A stretch of DNA of 54,525 nucleotides from Deltaproteobacteria bacterium SG8_13 (lineage in GTDB: Bacteria; Desulfobacterota; Desulfobacteria; Desulfobacterales; SG8-13). Made by a program: the position numbers and the translations under genes. The notes under the pieces were generated by a model, which ran no database searches, was not told the DNA's origin, and saw nothing but the letters and a program-made list of their open reading frames with translations. This document shows positions 32,802 through 42,208 of this stretch, piece by piece (position 1 is the stretch's first letter; each line of letters begins with the position of its first letter). Location of the stretch: assembly GCA_001303025.1 (NCBI GenBank), contig LJNK01000016.1, forward strand, positions 1 to 54,525. Direction: 5' to 3'.

Positions 32802-33177
32802 TTATGCCTCCTTTTTCCTGCTGAACCTCCATCGTTGATAAAGCAAAATACACTAAACACGATTCATTTGCCAAAGACCATTTAAAAGCTATATTGCAGC
32901 TACATGGTTTTTTGTCAACAAAAAAGTGCGAGCAAGCCGGAACCGAAAGGCCGGATCTTTGCTTTGCCCAAACGCCATTCAACCACCGCCTGCGCACTCT
33001 CATGAACCCGGCGTCCGGACGTCGGGTTTGATGGCTGCACCGGATCAGTTGGTACGGAATCCCGCCCGTTACCCGGCGGACCATGCGTACATCAATCTGT
33101 TTACATTTTCTGGTTTTCAGGCTATTATTCTCTGACTGGCTTTTTGTTAACTATTTAGAATCACAAGAAATTGGATC
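32802..33177. other. Divergent control region, dctP and Trx-HEAT genes
   Basis: This 376-base gap holds the dctP promoter and, presumably, that of the Trx-HEAT gene. The part from 33000 to 33177 has no recognisable promoter or gene. The stretch 32895-32930 has a TTGACA inside an 18-base palindrome. Confidence 0.5.
32908..32925. promoter_or_regulatory. Palindrome over the dctP -35 box
   Basis: TTTTTTGT and ACAAAAAA flank a CA centre, a perfect 8-2-8 inverted repeat. On the minus strand its centre forms TTGACA; TATAGC follows 19 bases later. A protein bound here would block or recruit polymerase at the TRAP operon. The leader would be about 80 bases. Confidence 0.45.
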
Positions 33178-34167
33178 ATGGACAAAACGACGCCCCTGGA
33201 AGAAGAGACGATCTCGGCATTCGGCAAACGGCTGACAAAAGAGGTCGGCATCCGGCTGTTTCTCTCAGAAGACCCCCGGGGCGGAGAACTGCAGGAATTT
33301 TGCCGACGGTTGAGCGAGATGGCACCGAATATCAGAACGGTTGAAGTTGCAGATGAAGCCGGTCCCCTGCCGGCGATTTTGATCGGAGAACGGCTGCGCT
33401 ACTGCGGCGTTCCCGCCGGCAACGAGATAAAGCCGTTCCTGGAAGCAATTGCTTTTCTGGATGAAACATCCATCCCGGCGCTCGATCCCCTTCCCGACGG
33501 ATTCATGGCGCTCGAAACACCGGCCGATCTGCAGGTATTCGTGACCCCGTTTTGCAACTTCTGCCCGGCAGTTGTCCGCCGGCTGCTCCCGCTGCCATTT
33601 CTCGTCGCCTCCATTTACCTGACCGTAATTGATGCGACGCTGTTCCCGGAAATCGCTGCAGAACGCAATATCAAGTCCGCTCCCACGCTGGTTCTCGATG
33701 ACCATCTGCGCTGGACCGGCAGGGTGGACATGGAGGAGCTTGCACGGGCCGTCGTCAATCGGGATCCCGCCATGCTCGGAAACGAAACCCTCGGACGTAT
33801 ACTGCAGACAGAAGGGGGTGCGTACGAACTGGCCGGGATGATGCACCGGCATGAAAAAATATTTCCGGCTTTCGCGGACCTTCTGACCGATGAAAGATTC
33901 ACCGTTCGGCTGGCGGCCATGGTGACCGTCGAGGATTTGCTGGAGCGCGACGGAGATCTTGCCTTGCAGGTGGTCCAACCGATGCTGAAACGATACAGCC
34001 AGGTGGCTGATGCGGTAAAAGGAGATTTCCTCTATCTACTCGGCGAAATCAAATCGGCAGAAGCACTGCCGCTGCTGCAGGCAGCATCGGCGGATCCGAA
34101 TGCGGAAATCAGGGAAGCGGCTGCTGAAGCGCTGGAGAAAATTGATACGGATCAACCAATAGGATAA
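33178..34167 (+). CDS. Double thioredoxin-fold protein with C-terminal HEAT repeats
   Basis: Soluble protein of 329 residues. Residues about 10-95 form a first thioredoxin-like domain without a CxxC. Residues about 110-195 form a second with redox motif TPFCNFCP (Cys126, Cys129) and a cis-Pro motif SAPT near 167-170. This tandem layout resembles the AhpF N-terminus and the archaeal PDO family. Residues about 225-323 are helical, with two or more HEAT-like repeats (DERFTVRLAAMVTVEDLLE and DPNAEIREAAAEALEKID). The combination suggests a disulfide reductase docking to a partner protein through the repeats (inference). It stands 143 bases before a GGDEF gene. Confidence 0.87.
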   Translation: MDKTTPLEEETISAFGKRLTKEVGIRLFLSEDPRGGELQEFCRRLSEMAPNIRTVEVADEAGPLPAILIGERLRYCGVPAGNEIKPFLEAIAFLDETSIPALDPLPDGFMALETPADLQVFVTPFCNFCPAVVRRLLPLPFLVASIYLTVIDATLFPEIAAERNIKSAPTLVLDDHLRWTGRVDMEELARAVVNRDPAMLGNETLGRILQTEGGAYELAGMMHRHEKIFPAFADLLTDERFTVRLAAMVTVEDLLERDGDLALQVVQPMLKRYSQVADAVKGDFLYLLGEIKSAEALPLLQAASADPNAEIREAAAEALEKIDTDQPIG

Positions 34168-34310
34168 CCACATGTCGTGATGCGGCTTTTTCGAACCGGT
34201 CCAGTGCGAGATTGTCCACCAACCGGTCACCGGATGCCTCCGCAGCCCGGGGGGCCCTGCCGTCTCGAAACCGCAGTAACCCCAATACCCCAACATGGTC
34301 CCGGTGGCGC

Positions 34311-35414
34311 ATGGCCGATATTAAAACCATAATGGAGATTGTGCGGCACAACGAGGAAATTGCCCGCAAGTTCTTCGAGATTGAAAAACGCATCCTCACG
34401 ATCCTGAACTTTACGGATCTGTTCGAGGTGCTGCTGACGGAAATCCGCAGCAAATTCGGTATTCCCTACACCTGGATTTCCCTGATCGACAACAGCGACC
34501 TGTCCGGGTTCATCCAGGAACTGGAAGCGTCCGAGGCCTTGAAACCACTGCTGAACGTAATAGACGGGGAAAGCTTTGACATGCTTGTAGGCGCACGCAG
34601 CTCCCCTTTGCTGGTCAACCACGACCTGAAGCCCTATTTTCGACTGCTGCCAAAAAATCGAAAATATTTTGTCAAATCGATGGCCATCGCACCGATTTCT
34701 CTGGACGGTCAGCTGATCGGAAGCCTGAACCAGGCGGACATCAGCGCCAAACGATTTCAGCCTGGCATTGATACAAGCTTGTTGGAGCAACTCGCCGTCA
34801 AGGTCTCCTTGTGCCTATCCAACGTGACCGCCCACGAAAAACTTCGATATCTGGCCTATCACGATCCTTTGACCGGGCTGCTCAATCGCAGGGTGATGGA
34901 ATCTGTGCTGGAAAGAGAATATTACCGATACCAGCGATATCCCAAAAGCCTCTCGGTGGTGTTTGTGGACCTGGATCACTTCAAGCATGTAAACGATGCC
35001 CACGGACACGACCGGGGCGACGATCTTCTCAAGTATGTGGCCCGCGTACTGATGGAGTTGAGCCGCAACACCGACGTGGTGGCCCGATATGCCGGGGATG
35101 AATTCGTCATGATCCTGCCGGAAACCGACAAGCAGAGCGCCGGACTTTTGATGGAGCGCATCCAGCGCCATTTCAGGCGCAACCCCTTGTCGACGACGGA
35201 AGTGACGATTCCGCTTTCCATCAGCTACGGTATTGCCACCGCTGAGGACCACAAAATAGACAACCCGCAGGCGCTTATCAAACAGGCCGACGAAGCCCTC
35301 TATGAAGCCAAGCAAACGCGCAAGTCAGCGCCCCCGGAACTCCCGCCGGCCGCCCCGGTCAACCCGAACAGCGGGAAAATCGTCGATCTTTCGCGAGAAA
35401 GAAACGAGAAGTAA
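34311..35414 (+). CDS. Diguanylate cyclase with DUF484/GAF-like sensor domain
   Basis: Cytoplasmic protein of 367 residues that should make cyclic di-GMP. Residues about 5-170 resemble DUF484, a GAF-related domain (IVRHNEEIARKFFEIEKRIL, then IPYTWISLIDNSDLSG). The GGDEF domain spans about 182-335: HDPLTGLLNRR, FVDLDHFKHVND, and the active loop ARYAGDEFVMILP. The first Gly of the motif is Ala, a change tolerated in active enzymes. The inhibitory RxxD site is present five residues earlier (Arg252-Asp255), so product inhibition is likely. ATG 34311 gives the DUF484 start; the open frame back to 34212 is low-complexity. Confidence 0.9.
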   Translation: MADIKTIMEIVRHNEEIARKFFEIEKRILTILNFTDLFEVLLTEIRSKFGIPYTWISLIDNSDLSGFIQELEASEALKPLLNVIDGESFDMLVGARSSPLLVNHDLKPYFRLLPKNRKYFVKSMAIAPISLDGQLIGSLNQADISAKRFQPGIDTSLLEQLAVKVSLCLSNVTAHEKLRYLAYHDPLTGLLNRRVMESVLEREYYRYQRYPKSLSVVFVDLDHFKHVNDAHGHDRGDDLLKYVARVLMELSRNTDVVARYAGDEFVMILPETDKQSAGLLMERIQRHFRRNPLSTTEVTIPLSISYGIATAEDHKIDNPQALIKQADEALYEAKQTRKSAPPELPPAAPVNPNSGKIVDLSRERNEK

Positions 35415-36112
35415 CCAGGTAATTTTCCCGAGCCGCATCCATCCAGTTGTGAACATATCCGGCAGGACCGGATAAACCGGTACCACCGGCGGACCCTGCA
35501 ACATCTTTTGCCATGTCAATCTCGGGCGGTCGGTCTCCGATGCCGGTCGTGCAAGGGATGGCACCGGGCTGGACCATCTGCGGTCAACGAATGTTGCACC
35601 CTTATGCACGCCGAATCTGACCGTCATCCACCCGACGCTGCGCCTGATCGTGCGTCCCGGCAGTCGTGACCCCTGCGGTATATTGGCTGTCTACTTGAAA
35701 TTTCATCTATTTTCTGCCTCGTTTCATCCACGGATCGATCGGCGCCGATCGGATAGCCCGCAAAGGAGTGCCGCAGGCACGGTCTTTGCTCCTGCATAAC
35801 GCAATACAGCAATGCTTCGCAGGGCACCGCTGTGACGGCCGGTGAAATCGAACCCGGTTGGGGCGCATACCGACTGCAGGGCTCATGGATCCAACCCAAC
35901 AGAAGAAAATTATTGACAATTTTAGGCAGGGGACATTAGGATGATCACCATCGGATTGCGCTTGACTCGAAATTCTTTCTCGAACGACTCTCTTCCGCAC
36001 CTGCACAATATCTGCCACCGGTCACTCGTCCCCGCGGCTGCGTTCGCTTCGCGCTGGCATCCTTCGGTCCTCAATCAGTGTTACTGCAAACACAAACAAA
36101 GGGGGTGGCATC
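35415..36112. other. Intergenic region of about 0.7 kb
   Basis: The left 500 bases show no credible gene, repeat or terminator. The right end holds the promoter of the caspase-domain lipoprotein, followed by a leader of about 160 bases in which I see no known riboswitch. Confidence 0.5.
35913..35942 (+). promoter_or_regulatory. Candidate sigma-70 promoter of caspase lipoprotein
   Basis: TTGACA (35913-35918) and TAGGAT (35937-35942) are separated by 18 bases. The -35 is perfect. The start would be near 35949. Confidence 0.5.
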
Positions 36113-37579
36113 ATGGCGTACACGCTTCGGATGTGTGCCGTCGTCTGCATCGCTCTGTTTGCGGCGGCTTGCGTCACCGACAAACAATACAACCAGGCGA
36201 TTTTCAAAGTCGAAGCCGCCTGGAAGGAAGCCAATGAGCGGATCCTGGAGACCGAGGGCAAACGCCTGTTTCCCGCCACGAAGCAGCAGTGCTTTATGGC
36301 AGCCCAGATGACCGCCAACCGGATCGGCATGGTGGTCGAACAGCAGTCCTACGATACGGGGTTTTTGTTCGTTTCCGGCCCGGCACCGACACCGCTGACG
36401 ATGGAAGAATGGGCCATGGTCCAACGGGCCGAAACCGAGAATTTGCGGTCGCTGATCAGAGACGATCTTGGAGTGGTGAGCTACTGGGTGGAGCTCGATC
36501 CCTCGGGCAAGGACGTGCTGGCGAACATCTTTATCAGCGAGAAAGAAAGCGGCACGGAAGTCTCGATCGGCCTGCGACTCAGGAGCACCGGCTCCAAGGG
36601 CGGCAAGAAAAAACGACTGCAGCCGCCACCGACCGCGATGAACATCGGATTGAACAAGTTCTGGGCGGCCTATGAGATGGAAATGGCCACCGTTCTCAGC
36701 AAATACGGGCTCCCCACACAGACAGCCGCCCCGACCGGACCGGTCCGCAAACCGGCGATTCCGGCCGCAGCCGCGGCCCCCGCTGCCGTGCGTGCCAGAG
36801 AAAATCCGGATGCCATTGCCGTGATCATCGGAAACAGGAATTATGAAAGCCGCATTCCTGCGGTCGACTTTGCCTACAACGACGCCGACGCGATGAGCCG
36901 ATACGTGATTGAATTTTTAGGCGTCAGCGAAAGAAACGTCATCGAGTTGCGCGATGCGAAGCTCAGCGAAATGGAATCCGTACTCGGCAATGCCCGGTCT
37001 CACCAGGGCAAACTCTGGCGGTGGGTCCGCCCGGAAGAATCGGATGTATTCGTCTACTACTCCGGGCACGGCATGCCGGGATTAAAGGATGGCCGTCGTT
37101 ATCTTCTGCCGGTGGACGCCAATCCGGACACTCCGGAGCTTCAAGGATACGCCCTGGAAGTGCTTTACAAAAACCTGGAAAAACTGGATGCACGATCGGT
37201 GACCGTTTTTCTGGATGCCTGTTTTTCGGGAGAAAGCCCGCGCGGGCCGTTGTCCCGCAAAGCTTCGGGTATTCGAGTGGTTCCCAAAGAAGAACCGGTG
37301 GTACCCTTTACGGTCCTTTCGGCGGCGGGCAGCGACCAGATGGCCAGCTGGGACGAGGAGGCCAATCACGGCCTGTTTACCAAACATCTTCTCGATGCCC
37401 TCTACGGCGGTGCCGACGGACAGCGCTATGGCAAACCCGATGGTCGCATCACATTGAGTGAAATCAAGAGTTATCTGGACCGTGAGATGACGTATGCCGC
37501 CAGGCGCAAGTACGGAAGAAACCAGGAAGCGACGGTTATCGGAGATTCCGAAAAGGTGATCGTGAAGCTGAACCGGTAA
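36113..37579 (+). CDS. Caspase-domain (peptidase C14) lipoprotein
   Basis: Predicted lipoprotein of 488 residues. Lipobox LFAAAC gives lipid-bearing Cys20. Residues about 25-200 form an unrecognised N-terminal domain, and an Ala/Pro-rich linker runs to about 228. The caspase-like domain (about 232-485) starts AIAVIIGNRNYES; the catalytic dyad is His319 in VYYSGHGMPG and Cys370 in VFLDACFSGE. The C-terminal half has HGLFTKHLLDALYGGADG and a region like that after many C14 domains. Both catalytic residues are present, so activity is plausible. It faces the periplasm or the outer-membrane surface. AAGGGGGTGGCATC precedes the ATG. A stand-alone gene, not in a defence cluster. Confidence 0.9.
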   Translation: MAYTLRMCAVVCIALFAAACVTDKQYNQAIFKVEAAWKEANERILETEGKRLFPATKQQCFMAAQMTANRIGMVVEQQSYDTGFLFVSGPAPTPLTMEEWAMVQRAETENLRSLIRDDLGVVSYWVELDPSGKDVLANIFISEKESGTEVSIGLRLRSTGSKGGKKKRLQPPPTAMNIGLNKFWAAYEMEMATVLSKYGLPTQTAAPTGPVRKPAIPAAAAAPAAVRARENPDAIAVIIGNRNYESRIPAVDFAYNDADAMSRYVIEFLGVSERNVIELRDAKLSEMESVLGNARSHQGKLWRWVRPEESDVFVYYSGHGMPGLKDGRRYLLPVDANPDTPELQGYALEVLYKNLEKLDARSVTVFLDACFSGESPRGPLSRKASGIRVVPKEEPVVPFTVLSAAGSDQMASWDEEANHGLFTKHLLDALYGGADGQRYGKPDGRITLSEIKSYLDREMTYAARRKYGRNQEATVIGDSEKVIVKLNR

Positions 37580-37701
37580 CGGATTCACCGGTGACATTCA
37601 CTGCCGGAAAACGGTAAGCGGGCGGATCGGTTTGCACCACCAGGCGGAGCCGCAGTGCGGATTTGCGCTTCAATGATCACAAATGCCAGGGAGGTCCAAT
37701 C

Positions 37702-37995
37702 ATGCCGACCTACATCACTTTGGCCAGCTTCACGCAAAAAGGAATCGAGCGCATCAGGGAGGGCCCCGACCGCCTGGATGCGGCGAAAAAAGAGTTCGAA
37801 TCCCTGGGAGCCAGCATCAAGGAGTTCTACCTGGTAATGGGCCAGTATGACATGGTCTTAGTTGTCGAAGCGCCGGATGACGAAACGGTAGCGAAACTGG
37901 CCTTGATTATCGGCGCACGCGGCACCTCCCGAACGCTGACGCTCCGAGCCTTCCCGGAGGGTGAATATCGGAAGATCGTCAGCGAGTTGCCCTGA
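37702..37995 (+). CDS. GYD-domain protein
   Basis: Small protein of 97 residues of the GYD family (ferredoxin-like fold, function unproven). It starts MPTYITLASFTQKGIERIREGPDRL and has the hallmark VMGQYDMVLVVEAPDDE near residues 48-64. GGGAGGTCCAATC precedes ATG 37702, which is preferred over the longer frame from 37663. It lies 122 bases after the caspase lipoprotein and is followed by a bidirectional terminator. Confidence 0.88.
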   Translation: MPTYITLASFTQKGIERIREGPDRLDAAKKEFESLGASIKEFYLVMGQYDMVLVVEAPDDETVAKLALIIGARGTSRTLTLRAFPEGEYRKIVSELP

Positions 37996-38055
37996 AAAAG
38001 AGGGGAAGCCAGCCGCGTCGAATCGCGCAGTGGCGCCTTCCGGCGCCAGATACAG

Positions 38056-38085
38056 AAAAGCCCCGCTCAGCAAAGCAGGGCTTTT
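38056..38085. terminator. Bidirectional terminator between GYD gene and rplQ
   Basis: AAAAGCCC and GGGCTTTT enclose a GC-containing stem GCT/AGC with a small loop. Being flanked by A and T runs it can work on both strands, ending the GYD transcript and the whole ribosomal cluster. Confidence 0.75.
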
Positions 38086-38111
38086 CAATGCAACAAGGCC
38101 GCGGTCGGTCT

Positions 38112-38966
38112 TTATTCTTCCGGGCTCTCTTTCTTTTTCCGTGAAGTTGCGGCCGGTTTCTTCTCCGCAGATTCTGTTTTTTTGGCCGGCGCGGCTTTTT
38201 TCGCTCTGGTCGCGGTCTTTTTGGTCCCCTTGTCTTCGGAAGCCGGGGGCTTTTCTTCAGCGGCCTTGGTCAGTGGCTTTCTTTTGGGTGCCGCTTTTTT
38301 CACAGTCGGTTTTTCCTTTGCCGCGCCTTCCTCTTTCTCTTTCGGCTTGGTGGATTTCTTCACCGGTGCGCCCTTTTTGGCTGCCGGCTTCTTCTCTTTG
38401 GTCGCAGGTTTTTTTGCTGCGGGCTTCTCCTCTTTATCCGCAGCTTTCTTTGCGGCAGCGGCCTTTTTCTTGGCAGGCGCCTTGGCCGCAGCTTCGCGGG
38501 CTTCGGATTCTTTCCCGGTTTTCTTCCCCGGCGCCTCTTTACCGGCCGGTTTCTTGGCTGCCGCGGAGGGGGTCGCCTTTTTGGCCGGTTTTTTCTTTTT
38601 CGGAGCCGTTTCTACCGCAATCAACTCGATGATCGATACCGGTGCGGCATCACCGGCGCGCCTGCCCAGTTTCACCACCCGCGTGTACCCACCCGATACG
38701 CTGCCGAAGCGCTTGGGAGCCTCCTCAAACAGCTTGTGCACGACATCTTTTTCGCGTATGACCGCCATTGCTTGGCGCCTGGCGTGCAGATCTCCCCGTT
38801 TGGCGAGGGTAATCAGGTGGTCCGCCCAGCGTTTGAGCTCTTTCGCCTTGGCATCGGTGGTCTGTATACGGTCATGTTTGAACAACGAGGTCACCATGTT
38901 GCGGAACATGGCGTTTCTGTGGCTCGATGTTCTACCCAGTTTCAGGCCAGCCTTACGGTGTCTCAT
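38112..38966 (-). CDS. rplQ: Ribosomal protein L17 with long Lys/Ala/Pro-rich tail
   Basis: The first 117 or so residues are normal L17 ([20 protein letters not shown] at the start, [23 protein letters not shown] near 85-107), the large-subunit protein near the exit tunnel. After that comes a tail of about 165 residues made almost only of Lys, Ala, Pro, Glu and Thr, such as repeated AAKK and PAKK units, resembling histone-H1 tails. Usual L17 is 115-130 residues. It starts 8 bases after rpoA and ends the cluster. Tail function is unknown; nucleic-acid binding is possible. Confidence 0.95.
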   Translation of the reverse strand: MRHRKAGLKLGRTSSHRNAMFRNMVTSLFKHDRIQTTDAKAKELKRWADHLITLAKRGDLHARRQAMAVIREKDVVHKLFEEAPKRFGSVSGGYTRVVKLGRRAGDAAPVSIIELIAVETAPKKKKPAKKATPSAAAKKPAGKEAPGKKTGKESEAREAAAKAPAKKKAAAAKKAADKEEKPAAKKPATKEKKPAAKKGAPVKKSTKPKEKEEGAAKEKPTVKKAAPKRKPLTKAAEEKPPASEDKGTKKTATRAKKAAPAKKTESAEKKPAATSRKKKESPEE

Positions 38967-38974
38967 CTGTCCCG

Positions 38975-39994
38975 TTACTCCATTTCCTCGGTTTCTTCTT
39001 CCGGCGCCTCAAACCCTTCCAACTTCATTCCCAGGGAAAGATCCATTTCAGACAGGACCTCTTTTATTTCGTTAAGGGATTTGCGGCCGAAATTTTTGGT
39101 TTTGAGCATCTCGGGTTCGGTTTTGGATACCAGTTGCCAGATCTTGTGAATGTCGGCATTTTTCAGGCAGTTGGCACTTCGTACGGACAGTTCGAGCTCT
39201 TCAACGCTACGATAGAGGTTCTCGTTCCATTCCGGGGCCTCCTCCCCTTCCTGCCGGCGGCCTTTTTTCATTTCGGCGCCTTCGTCGAAATTGATGAAGA
39301 TCGACATCTGCTCCTTGATGATCTTTGCTGCGTAGGCCACGCAGTCCTCCGGCAGGATGCTCCCGTCCGTCCACACCTCCAGGGTGAGTTTATCGTAATC
39401 GGTGCGCTGACCAACCCGGGCCTGGCCGACCAGGTAATTGACCCGTTTGATCGGCGAAAAGACCGCATCGATGGGGATGGTACCGATCGGTGCGTCTTCG
39501 TCTTTGTTGTATTCCGCCAGCGAATACCCCTTGCCGACTTTCACGATCATTTCCATATGCAGTTTTGCATCAGCGCTCAAAGTGGCGATATGCTGGCTCG
39601 GGTTGAGGATTTCGACCTTGCCGTCGACACTGACGATGTCGGCGGCAGTGAGGACTTTCTCTCCTTCGGCTTCAATCCGCAGCAGCCTCGGTTCCGTGTC
39701 GGCAACCCGCATGCGTACCTGTTTCAGGTTGAGAATGATCTCGGAAACGTCTTCCAGAACCCCCGAAATCGCACTGAACTCGTGCATGACTCCGTCGAAT
39801 TTTACGGAAGTGATCGCCGCACCATGCAATGAAGATAGGATAACCCTGCGCATGGCGTTTCCGATCGTGACCCCAAAACCTCTTTCGAGGGGCTCACATA
39901 CGAACTTGCTGTAAGAGGGCTTGCTGGTTACCTGAACTTTTGCCGGCTTTATCATATCTTGCCAGTTGATGTACATCAGCTCACTCGATGCCAT
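38975..39994 (-). CDS. rpoA: RNA polymerase alpha subunit
   Basis: Protein of 339 residues. The N-terminal domain (dimerisation) has [41 protein letters not shown] near residues 24-64. The C-terminal domain binding UP elements and activators has [16 protein letters not shown] near 270 and [15 protein letters not shown] near 305. GGAGATCGTAAA precedes ATG 39994, chosen over 40027 because MASSELMY is the family-like beginning. It is followed closely by rplQ. Confidence 0.97.
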   Translation of the reverse strand: MASSELMYINWQDMIKPAKVQVTSKPSYSKFVCEPLERGFGVTIGNAMRRVILSSLHGAAITSVKFDGVMHEFSAISGVLEDVSEIILNLKQVRMRVADTEPRLLRIEAEGEKVLTAADIVSVDGKVEILNPSQHIATLSADAKLHMEMIVKVGKGYSLAEYNKDEDAPIGTIPIDAVFSPIKRVNYLVGQARVGQRTDYDKLTLEVWTDGSILPEDCVAYAAKIIKEQMSIFINFDEGAEMKKGRRQEGEEAPEWNENLYRSVEELELSVRSANCLKNADIHKIWQLVSKTEPEMLKTKNFGRKSLNEIKEVLSEMDLSLGMKLEGFEAPEEETEEME

Positions 39995-40099
39995 TTTACG
40001 ATCTCCAGCTTTTGTTTGTTGGTACAAAAAAGATGAACGCTCCGGAACCGGTCGGCGCTATGTTTGTCCTCCAACGCTTCCCGCCGTTCCCCGCCGAGA

Positions 40100-40729
40100 C
40101 TACTTCGAATAGAGTTCGACGATGAGCTGTTCTTGAATGGGCATCGTCAGGTCTTCGCGTTCCGGCATACCCTTGATGACACCCTGCATTTTTTCCTTTT
40201 CCAGATCGAGCCACTGGGGGACGCCTCTGCGCACCACGGCATCCAGAGAATCTCCAATCGCTTGGATTTTTTGGCTCTTTTCCCGCACCTGAACGACATC
40301 TCCCGATTTCACTATAAAGGATGGAATGTTGACTTTCCGGCCGTTCACGGTGAAGTGATTGTGACGGACGAAATGCCGCCCCTGGGTCCTGGAATTCACA
40401 AAACCCAGCCGGTAGACGATGTTGTCCAGCCGCCTTTCGAGTGCAACGAGCAGGTTTGTTCCGGTAACACCTTTTTGCCTTTCAGCCCGCTGAAAAAACA
40501 GCCTGAACTGGCTTTCCGACAAACCATACATCCGCTTCACTTTCTGCTTTTCACGAAGCTGAATGCCGTAATCGGATATTTTTCTTCCACGGCGCTGACC
40601 ATGCTCCCCGGGCGGGTATCCGCGCCGATCGAAAGCACACTTATCGGAGTAGCACCGGTCACCTTTCAGAAAGAGTTTCATGTTTTCCCGCCGGCAAATC
40701 CGGCATACGGATCCTGTATATCGAGCCAA
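40100..40729 (-). CDS. rpsD: Ribosomal protein S4
   Basis: Small-subunit assembly protein of 209 residues, of the zinc-containing form: Cys9, 12, 26 and 31 (C-x2-C-x13-C-x4-C). The S4 RNA-binding domain has [34 protein letters not shown] near residues 90-125. The start is TTG, supported by GGAGGAAGAT directly upstream. The gap to rpsK is 155 bases. Confidence 0.97.
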   Translation of the reverse strand: MARYTGSVCRICRRENMKLFLKGDRCYSDKCAFDRRGYPPGEHGQRRGRKISDYGIQLREKQKVKRMYGLSESQFRLFFQRAERQKGVTGTNLLVALERRLDNIVYRLGFVNSRTQGRHFVRHNHFTVNGRKVNIPSFIVKSGDVVQVREKSQKIQAIGDSLDAVVRRGVPQWLDLEKEKMQGVIKGMPEREDLTMPIQEQLIVELYSK

Positions 40730-40884
40730 ATCTTCCTCCTTTACCGTTCAACAAATCGGCGATCGTCCGCGCCACCGGCTATGCGTGTCTCCCCCGTGGC
40801 AGCGCGGCAGCAGACCGCTTTGTGCTATTTGCCGATCTTATCGGATTGTACATCCGAGACAGATCACCTGAGATCGGCCACACG

Positions 40885-41271
40885 CTAAACTCTGCGGCGT
40901 TTGGGGGGCCTGCAGCCGTTATGCGGTATCGGGGTCACATCTTTGATCATCACTACATTGAATCCGGCCGACTGCAGCGATCGCAACGCCGATTCCCGCC
41001 CGGGACCCGGCCCTTTTACGTAGACCTCGACATTTTTCATGCCGTGTTCGATCGCCTTCTTGGCCGCATCCTGGGCCGCCAGCTGTGCAGCAAACGGAGT
41101 GCTTTTCCGCGAACCTTTAAATCCCTGCACTCCCGCGCTGGACCATGCGACCGTATTGCCGGCCGGATCGCTGATGGTCACGATGGTGTTATTGAATGTA
41201 GACTGAATGTGAACGACCCCGTTGGGAATGTTCTTCTTTTCTTTTTTCTTTGTTTGCGTTTTTCTCGGCAT
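40885..41271 (-). CDS. rpsK: Ribosomal protein S11
   Basis: Platform protein of the small subunit, 128 residues. [31 protein letters not shown] starts the conserved core and the C-terminus has the usual [18 protein letters not shown]. It follows rpsM by 32 bases. Confidence 0.97.
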   Translation of the reverse strand: MPRKTQTKKKEKKNIPNGVVHIQSTFNNTIVTISDPAGNTVAWSSAGVQGFKGSRKSTPFAAQLAAQDAAKKAIEHGMKNVEVYVKGPGPGRESALRSLQSAGFNVVMIKDVTPIPHNGCRPPKRRRV

Positions 41272-41303
41272 GGATCAATTCCTGTCTTGAATCGACGGTT
41301 CGG

Positions 41304-41690
41304 TTATTTCTTTGCCTTAGCGGCGCCCTTTTTCTTGACTGCGGCACGCTTTGGCCCCTTCCGCGTTCGAGCGTTGGTGCTGGTGCGCTGCCCGTGAACC
41401 GGAAGGCCCTTGCGGTGGCGCAAACCCCGGTAGGAACCCAGATCCATCAATCGCTTGATGTTCATGGAAATTTCCGTGCGAAGCTCGCCCTCGACTTTGT
41501 GTTCACTGTCGATCGCCTTGCGAATGTTGGTAATCTGATCTTCTGTCAGGTCATCCGAACTGGTATCCGGATCGATGTTCAATTGCGCAAGAATCTTATT
41601 GGACGTGCTGCGCCCAATGCCGTATATGTAGGTCAAAGCGATTTCGATCCGCTTGCGCTTCGGTAAATCGACCCCAGCGATTCTAGCCAA
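41304..41690 (-). CDS. rpsM: Ribosomal protein S13
   Basis: Small-subunit head protein of 128 residues contacting the P-site t[29 protein letters not shown] starts it; [29 protein letters not shown] is the conserved C-terminal part, followed by a Lys/Ala tail. It lies 15 bases after rpmJ. Confidence 0.97.
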   Translation of the reverse strand: MARIAGVDLPKRKRIEIALTYIYGIGRSTSNKILAQLNIDPDTSSDDLTEDQITNIRKAIDSEHKVEGELRTEISMNIKRLMDLGSYRGLRHRKGLPVHGQRTSTNARTRKGPKRAAVKKKGAAKAKK

Positions 41691-41705
41691 ATCCTCGTCC
41701 TCCCT

Positions 41706-41819
41706 TTATCCTTGCCGTTGTTTATGGCGCTTGTTTTCGCAGATGACCCGCAATACACCCTTTCTGCGGACCACTTTGCACTTGGGACAGATTTTTTTCA
41801 CCGATGCTCTGACTTTCAT
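41706..41819 (-). CDS. rpmJ: Ribosomal protein L36
   Basis: Very small gene of 37 codons read directly from the minus strand. The protein starts [19 protein letters not shown] and ends RHKQRQG. The zinc ligands Cys11, Cys14, Cys27 and His32 are all present, so this is the zinc-binding form of L36. CAGGAG lies 6 bases before the ATG. It sits between infA and rpsM, its normal place. Confidence 0.95.
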   Translation of the reverse strand: MKVRASVKKICPKCKVVRRKGVLRVICENKRHKQRQG

Positions 41820-41932
41820 GAAAAACTCCTGTTGCCGGATACCCGATCTTGGGGTGGCGGCCGCTCTAAGCCCAATGGTTCGCCCGCGAGTCGGCCTTCG
41901 TCTGTCAACGAACTTGCATCACCCGGATATGA

Positions 41933-42151
41933 TTACTTGGACCGGTACGTAATTCTTCCGCGTGTAAGATCGTACGGTGAAAGTTCCACCGTCACCCGAT
42001 CTCCCGGTAGAATCTTGATGAAATGCATCCGCATTTTGCCGGATATATGGGCCAGTACCCGATGTTTGTTGTCCAACTCGACCTTGAACATCGCGTTGGG
42101 CAACGTCTCCAGTACAATGCCCTCCACCGTTATTGGTTCTTCTTTCGGCAT
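41933..42151 (-). CDS. infA: Translation initiation factor IF-1
   Basis: OB-fold protein of 72 residues that blocks the A site during initiation. The sequence [22 protein letters not shown] and the ending [13 protein letters not shown] are typical. It follows secY by 57 bases; the adk and map genes often found between them are absent. Confidence 0.97.
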   Translation of the reverse strand: MPKEEPITVEGIVLETLPNAMFKVELDNKHRVLAHISGKMRMHFIKILPGDRVTVELSPYDLTRGRITYRSK

Positions 42152-42208
42152 TCAGCCTCCGTTTCCACTGCTGCCGGCTGCCAGCATTGGCCGCCCGGCT
42201 CAACCGTA

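Noticed and set aside
37580-37610. ACCGGT-N9-ACCGGT repeat after the caspase gene as terminator
   Set aside because: Short stem without a T-tract; not enough to call termination.
38182-39075. Long plus-strand reading of about 300 codons opposite rplQ
   Set aside because: It is Phe/Ala/Ser-rich because it is the complement of the Lys/Ala-rich L17 tail; it has no ribosome site or family match.
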